From: Beroe ovata
Taxonomy: Eukaryota; Ctenophora; Nuda; Beroida; Beroidae
Assembly (NCBI GenBank): GCA_946803715.1
Contig: CAMPET010000033.1
Coordinates: forward strand, 266,573-290,956
Reading direction: 5' to 3'
Length of the DNA: 24,384 bases
Shown: piece by piece, positions 19,091-24,384 of the stretch
How the letters are laid out: every line of letters begins with the position of its first letter
Position numbering within the stretch: position 1 is the stretch's first letter
Position numbers and translations under genes: made by a program
The notes under the pieces: generated by a model
Databases searched by the model: none
Seen by the model: only the letters and a program-made list of their open reading frames with translations
What the model was told of the DNA's origin: nothing

Positions 19091-22000
19091 TTGGAATTAG
19101 CTGAAAAGCCTAGCTGGATTACAGTTAGAAGGTTCACTCATATCATGAAACTCAATACTCAAGTCAGATAAGTTATCAGGAAGTAGAACACAAATTGTAA
19201 ATGCAACAGTTATATTCAGCCTATGAGTGATACATACTCATCTACTAGACCAGCAATACAGGCTATGCTACAATTGGTGGATGAAGAGCAAACAAGGGAA
19301 TACATAAATTGATTAGTTCCCAGAAACAAGAATATCAATCCATCTTTCCTTATGATGGGTCAATTGAATGAATTCTCGACACCAATCATCTAGAGTTGCT
19401 GTAGGTGAATATTGAACACACGCTGATTATCCCAAAAAATGAAAATGATCATCGATCACAATAGTCAACTCATTAAAATCAAAGTTGTGCACAAATAATG
19501 AGTTGACTCTTTTCTTGTCGATCGATGAATTTTGTTTTGCCGCGCGCAAGAAGCAGGTCAAATAAAATTTCATAACAGTGCTGTACAGCAGTGAGTGCGC
19601 GCCGCGCCACAAAGCTTTGCGCTATACTATATGGGAAACAGTCGCGCACATGACCTGATCTCATGAAACACTGTTCCCGCGCTGCGTGACCCAAATAATC
19701 CGCGCGCGCTGCGCGTCTTCGTGGTCTTCTTACAACTTTGTTTTTACAATTAAGTTCACTGAGTAGAACAGGGGCGCGCAACGTGTGCACATGAAACACT
19801 GAAATTGCGATATTCCAATCGAAAAATTCCTCATTTTAGCTTGTCAGAATGAATTTGTTGCGTGATCAAAATTTTCATTTTCATATGATTAGGATCTTAT
19901 TGATCTTGGGTTTGTTTTGTTCTCTGGATATCAACATGCAACATCCATAGCCTAAGCTTACTTTGATTTTTATTTTGTGCCTCATTTCTATTCCCCATTG
20001 TCATGAGAAGTATTTGAAAATATAGTATCATTGTTCTATACCTAATCATGTATAGCAGAATGTATGACTTACGATCTTGGGGCATCCTGATCATGGGTTA
20101 TACCTCATAGAGTACCTGGCAATAACTTCACAAATATCCAACTTCATTCGAAGTTTTGCTTAGATACAGATAATATGCATGCTGGGTGCTGTGGCATAAG
20201 CTATTCTGTGCATTCTTAATCCATAATTCATAGACAACTCACGGTATAATCACGAATGCTGACATCTCATGTAGAAGCTGTAGAATTTTCAGTGACAGCA
20301 TATTTTTCATTTTTCGTGGACTCAAATATCATAATTTGTCAATGATCAATGGTTAGGATGCATTATTTGCTTGCTGTCATGCTTATTTCTGCAGGATTCA
20401 CACACTTATTGACTAAGTCAATTTGACTTTTCTATTTATACAATTAAAAGTTGTTCAATACTGCTGAGTATTAGCTAGTCTTAAAGAAGTGCTTTTTAAT
20501 TTCAATCCCCAAATTTGCAATGAAACAACCAAGTTCATAGTAATTATAGTTACTATAGTTTCAATTCATTGTGAAAGTCACAAAATTGAGGAATGGTGAG
20601 GGTTTAGAATCTAACCTAACTTTACTAGGAGTCAGCTGAAATTCCATCATTTCACCCTTACCAATTACCACTTACTTACCACTGATTTTAGAGTTATCAA
20701 GTTCTGCATTCTTCACCTATTTATGCAGGTAATAAAGCAGGCAATGGTCGATTCTCTTAGTTTTTTCATAACCAATTCTTGTTTATAGGAAAGGAAAAGT
20801 GTTTATGAGAACGTGAGTACTTTGATGAAGTTTTATACTTTATATTTGCCCTCTTTCATGAAATATTCACCCCAAATACATCCATACTTTGATTCCTGTT
20901 ATTGGCTGTCTAGCTGTTGGCATAGAAAAGTAAAGAAATGGATGTAGAATAACAACAATGACTTGGAACTAAATAATTGATATTGAAAACTTCTGAAAAA
21001 CAGATTTAATTACAACAATATTGACTCTTTTTTGTTATCTTGTCTTAACACAGATTTGTTGTAATGTCATTACTGTGGACTCAAATTTCTCTCAGAGGTC
21101 ATGTTTACTTGCATGTTACAGAAATCGTTATTTCTTTCAATAATTTTTCCTAGTCTCCTGCGCATTTCATGAGTTCTGACTGACATGAATACTGACCAGA
21201 CATGAACAAAGTTATTGCCCAATAATTTAGTTGTGATAATGATAATTTAAAAACAGCCTAATCTCATGGGAGTTGCATATCTTGTGCATCAATGTTACTC
21301 ATTCCACATTTTTACATGATGACTTGTATCTTTTCTGGCTGAAGCACAACTGAGTTTTGCTCTGATATGATTCCATCTATCTATTACATACATTTCCGCA
21401 GGAAATTTGCCCTTCACAGGATTCCAGGCTGCACATAGTGTAAGAAAATGCAAAATATCGCTGACTAGAATTACTTGCCGGCAACGTTGCAATTAGGCTT
21501 GTCATCCGAATTCCACGGCTTTATCCTGCAGTGGCTGCCTCTTGTTACCTCCTATGCTCGTTTCTTGTCGTTCACTTGGTGTCCGCTCAAAGCCTTGAAC
21601 AGGATTGGACTGGTTTTAGACACAGAAGCTCAATATATATCATCGTCTGATTGAATACAGCACTTTCTAACTTCCTCTCTCTAGACATATTATTGGAATG
21701 CGGTTGTTAGTCATGAAACGACAGACTTGCCCTGCTTCCATATCACCTGATCAACCTATTCAGGCTCTGAAAATGGCATGCTTCTTGGGCTCATTAAGTC
21801 TAGTCTAAATGCAATAAAAATACGACAAACTGCGAAATAAATGGATCTCGATCACGATCTCACTGTCATCACACTGTCCAGTCTCGAGTAGTGAAGGTGT
21901 TGTTTGCCAAAAGCTGTGCACTTCTTCCTGCATTCTTTGGGAGGAGTTGGCAACCTGATACATGTTGGTCTCCAATCAATGGGGCACATTTAACTAAATT

Positions 22001-22677
22001 ACATGTGGTGAATAGTCCTGTGCTCTCTTTCACACGTCCCTTTCTCATTCTTTAATATTGTAACATTGAGTTTTCTTATCCGACCTAGTGGATTTTGTTA
22101 CGCAGCTTTTCCTACTGCTGCTGAGCTTCTTTGTCAGTTCTTCTGTTGGTTGTGTTAGTTGATAGAAATTTCCGTCATAAATTCCTAATATGTCTCAAAT
22201 ATGAAAAATACGTTCTTAGATCAGATATGTGTTGCTCATTATGTACGTCGAAATAAATTTGAAATCAGGTTGAATCTACGGTTTATATTTTCTACTTGCG
22301 TATCTGGAATTGTGGGCGTCAGGGGGAGTTGTGGCATAACTCATGGAGAGTCGTAGTCTGGTCGCACCAGTTTGAAACATCCCGTACACGTGTTTCTGAG
22401 AGCTCACACTCCGGCAGCACACACACATATTATACAGGGGTAGTCTGGCGATTTAGTCACATACACTTACTACATATATTATGCAGCGGGATGTCCGGCC
22501 AGAAGATAAATTTAGTCATCCTTTTTGGCTTCCCAAGAATTTAGACTAATAGAGTGCATACGCTGTAGCTATGCTGCACGGACCATTCATGCAAAGCAGG
22601 GTATGTTATGTACGCCATAGCACAGCTATATATCACGTCGGGAGAGTACTTAACAACTTTATTTCTGTTCTTCGCCT
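19091..22677. other. Long stretch with no supported gene
   Basis: About 3.6 kb, mostly AT-rich. It begins with the PSMD3 promoter side. A 29-codon plus-strand frame (19223-19312), possible splice-bounded fragments near 20787-20813, 21403-21441 and 21685-21750, and a dispersed repeat (about 19510-19800) are visible. None adds up to a convincing gene; long introns or a non-coding transcript are possible. Confidence 0.45.
19510..19800. repeat. Second copy of the dispersed CG-rich repeat
   Basis: The stretch shares with the 12.1-12.5 kb cluster a 35-bp segment (19671-19705, three mismatches), a CGATGAA..GCCGCGCGC(A/G)AGAA segment near 19522-19555 and the CAGGTCAAATAAAAT-type arm that follows it. 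It is GC- and CpG-rich against AT-rich flanks. No coding capacity is recognisable. Confidence 0.65.
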
Positions 22678-22974
22678 AAAATGGCAGCCATTGGAGGTTA
22701 GGTTGCACATGGTACACACTTCTCCCCTGAAATTTACCACGTGCTTTTTGCCTTCCGCCACGTGACACTCCCTCACTCGGTTATTGGCACAATGCCAGTC
22801 ACGTGACAAGGAAGGCACAAGCCCTGATTGGTTGCGCGGCTAGGGGTGCTGACAGTTTCTCAGTTACTTTACTGACAATCGCACGGCTACGATTACCAAG
22901 AGCTCTCCCTCTCTCTCTCTCTCTCTGCCTCTCCTAAAGACAACCGTGTTACTGCTCTTTTCTTTTGTCGTACA
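22678..22974 (+). promoter_or_regulatory. E-box/CCAAT-rich promoter-like region
   Basis: Three CACGTG E-boxes lie at 22738-22743, 22759-22764 and 22800-22805, the last within the palindrome GTCACGTGAC (22798-22807). Inverted CCAAT boxes (ATTGG) occur near 22690, 22782 and 22827. A (CT)9 tract lies at 22909-22926, just before the first ATG of the downstream gene. The cluster suggests a promoter for the plus-strand gene at 22975. Confidence 0.5.
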
Positions 22975-24384
22975 ATGCCTCACAACTCGGTATATGTACT
23001 AAGTAAGTATACTTCCGACATCAATTCACTGACACCACTACCTACATTATAATACTGATTATTGTTACATTCCATAATATTTTTCCGATAATTAATATGT
23101 TATGTACATCGTGACAGTATATTGTATTATGTATGAATGTATGATGTGTGTCGTTGTTGGGAAGTATGGAAATTCTGCTAGTGATATGTTTATGACGGAG
23201 AGTGATGATAATCAACGTTCAGTTATCCCTTCAAGTAACTGACATTTCTTCCTTGTCCGATGTTAGTTCGAAAATTTGATGTTTTGAATGAGCTCCCAAT
23301 ATACCAGCAACAATTCACCACCCTCCCTGCGTCTAAAACAATTCATCATGTCTGAAAATGGAGTTTTTGTTTGTATGTGACCTGCATTGAGAGCGTGAGG
23401 GATTTTTTAAAATATAATGACACCTCAAACTATTGACTCTGGTACAGCAAGACCCAGGTTAGATGAAGCATATTCAAGGAGCTAAAACTGTAGAAACGAA
23501 CTTGTTGATAACATAAAGAATCGAGTTGTTATTTTAAAAACTTCCAAAAAATCCACGGAATGAGGATTCCACCGACCCTGAAAAGGTATTTCCCGAGTCT
23601 AAAGTCGTTATATAAGCGTGCGTGAGGAATGCGGAATCACTAAAATGCCGACAATCGACACACATTAACCCCGCGTTTGAATGCCATGGTTCAGTGGGCA
23701 CCTCTGTGAATTTTGATTTCCCACGACTCAAATGAGTCATGATAGGGAGGAATAATTGCATTATAACATCGTGCTGAAGTCACGTATATTTTCACCCTTA
23801 TCGGTGGTAACGATGAATCTGTTGGAGCAATTAACATCCTATTGACAAAATAACAAGATAAATACAACAATTCAAACATACCTAAAAGTAATTTTCTATC
23901 TGCTCCAACCGATAAATTCACATGTCACCCATTCCACAGTGCTACACAACCCTTCATTCACGTGAACTGCTTCAGTCATTGAATGAGGAATTCTTCTAGA
24001 ATCTTCTTCCCCCCTGCTGTTTGTTGTATATGTAACACCTGTCTTTTCAGAATGTTGTTTTGCGATGGTGCCAGTGTTCCGATCTGAAGACCAGAACTAC
24101 CCCCGACCTTCCCACCTCCCCATCAAGGTAACACCTGAATGACAGTGACACCTGAATTCAGTAACACCTGAATGACAAGGACACCTGAATGAAGATTGAA
24201 GGTGCTATTGTCGATTCTGGATATGGATTTTTTCAACTTTTGTCCCATGCAAGAACATGAGCTCCATATCTTGAACTGAGAACTCCATATTCATGAGGGT
24301 CATTAGATATTTTTTCTCACAGCAGCAGACATCCTGTAGTAGACGATCTCTTCACGACCCCACTGTCACACACACACACACACA
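22975..24384 (+). CDS. 5' exons of an unidentified gene, runs off window
   Basis: Three exons are inferred. Exon 1 (22975-23002) runs from ATG to a strong GTAAGT donor (MPHNSVYVL plus one base). Exon 2 (24051-24127) follows a CTTTTCAG acceptor and ends AAG|GTAACA; it encodes MVPVFRSEDQ followed by NYPRPSHLPIK in phase with exon 1. Exon 3 begins at 24323 after TTTTTTCTCACAG (with a CAGCAG ambiguity) and stays open through a (CA)n run to the window end. I do not recognise the family. Support is splice-site quality, compatible phases and the promoter-like region upstream. The true start could instead be the ATG inside exon 2. Confidence 0.4.
23003..24050 (+). other. Probable first intron of the unidentified gene
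   Basis: This stretch runs from GTAAGT to CTTTTCAG. No gene or RNA is seen in it. Around 23589-23612 it has a short resemblance (ATTTCCCGAGT then AAGTCGTTATA) to positions 9-31 of the window. Confidence 0.4.
24128..24194. repeat. 17-bp tandem repeat at a donor site
   Basis: Four units share ACACCTGAAT (24128-24144, 24145-24160, 24161-24177, 24178-24194). Units one and three are identical and both begin GTAACACC; the first is the inferred splice donor of exon 2. Confidence 0.8.
24369..24384. repeat. (CA)n microsatellite at window end
   Basis: A run of CA dinucleotides reaches the end of the window; its full length cannot be seen. Confidence 0.9.

Noticed and set aside
19479-19799. 106-codon minus-strand frame
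   Set aside because: It lies wholly in the dispersed CG-rich repeat, with no domain and no splice support.
1-24384. tRNA, rRNA or snRNA genes
   Set aside because: Reading for tRNA B-box words and rRNA-like blocks gave nothing convincing; a covariance-model scan was not possible.

Overview
This is nuclear DNA from an animal. Coding exons are interrupted by GT-AG introns, the proteins are metazoan housekeeping and signalling families, and there are no operons or bacterial ribosome-binding sites. Most introns are short (about 75-280 bp) and genes lie a few hundred bases apart. This suggests a compact, intron-rich invertebrate genome, such as a sponge, placozoan or another small-genome marine lineage. 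The exact group cannot be told from the sequence. All gene models were built by eye from reading frame, splice sites and phase. Six multi-exon models close in frame from ATG to stop.

Layout. Positions 1-1477 are non-coding or uncertain and rich in palindromes. Then come, all on the minus strand: SIN1/MAPKAP1 of mTORC2 (3271-1478, 3 exons); lipin, a phosphatidate phosphatase (6248-4025, 2 exons); a type II membrane protein resembling C6orf89/BRAP (8495-6532, 7 exons); SYNCRIP/hnRNP R (11451-8885, 7 exons); alanine aminotransferase (16481-12686, 7 exons); and proteasome subunit Rpn3/PSMD3 (19090-17421, 3 exons). A plus-strand, single-exon Shisa/WBP1-like membrane adaptor (15367-15981) sits inside the 1,267-bp second intron of alanine aminotransferase. 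A block of repeats separates SYNCRIP from alanine aminotransferase (11.6-12.5 kb). It contains a 240-bp-spaced duplication around a single N, and foldback elements with a relative at 19.5-19.8 kb. From 19.1 to 22.6 kb no convincing gene is visible. From about 22.7 kb an E-box/CCAAT-rich promoter-like region precedes the first exons of an unidentified plus-strand gene that runs off the window.

The genes do not form an obvious single pathway. SIN1 and lipin are both tied to mTOR/lipid signalling and alanine aminotransferase is metabolic, but there is no evidence of co-regulation. The most interesting structures are the nested antisense gene, a 38-bp tandem array with palindromic CRE and E-box sites just upstream of it in the same intron, the foldback/dispersed repeat family, and the late-domain-like PPPY+PSAP tail of the nested gene's product.
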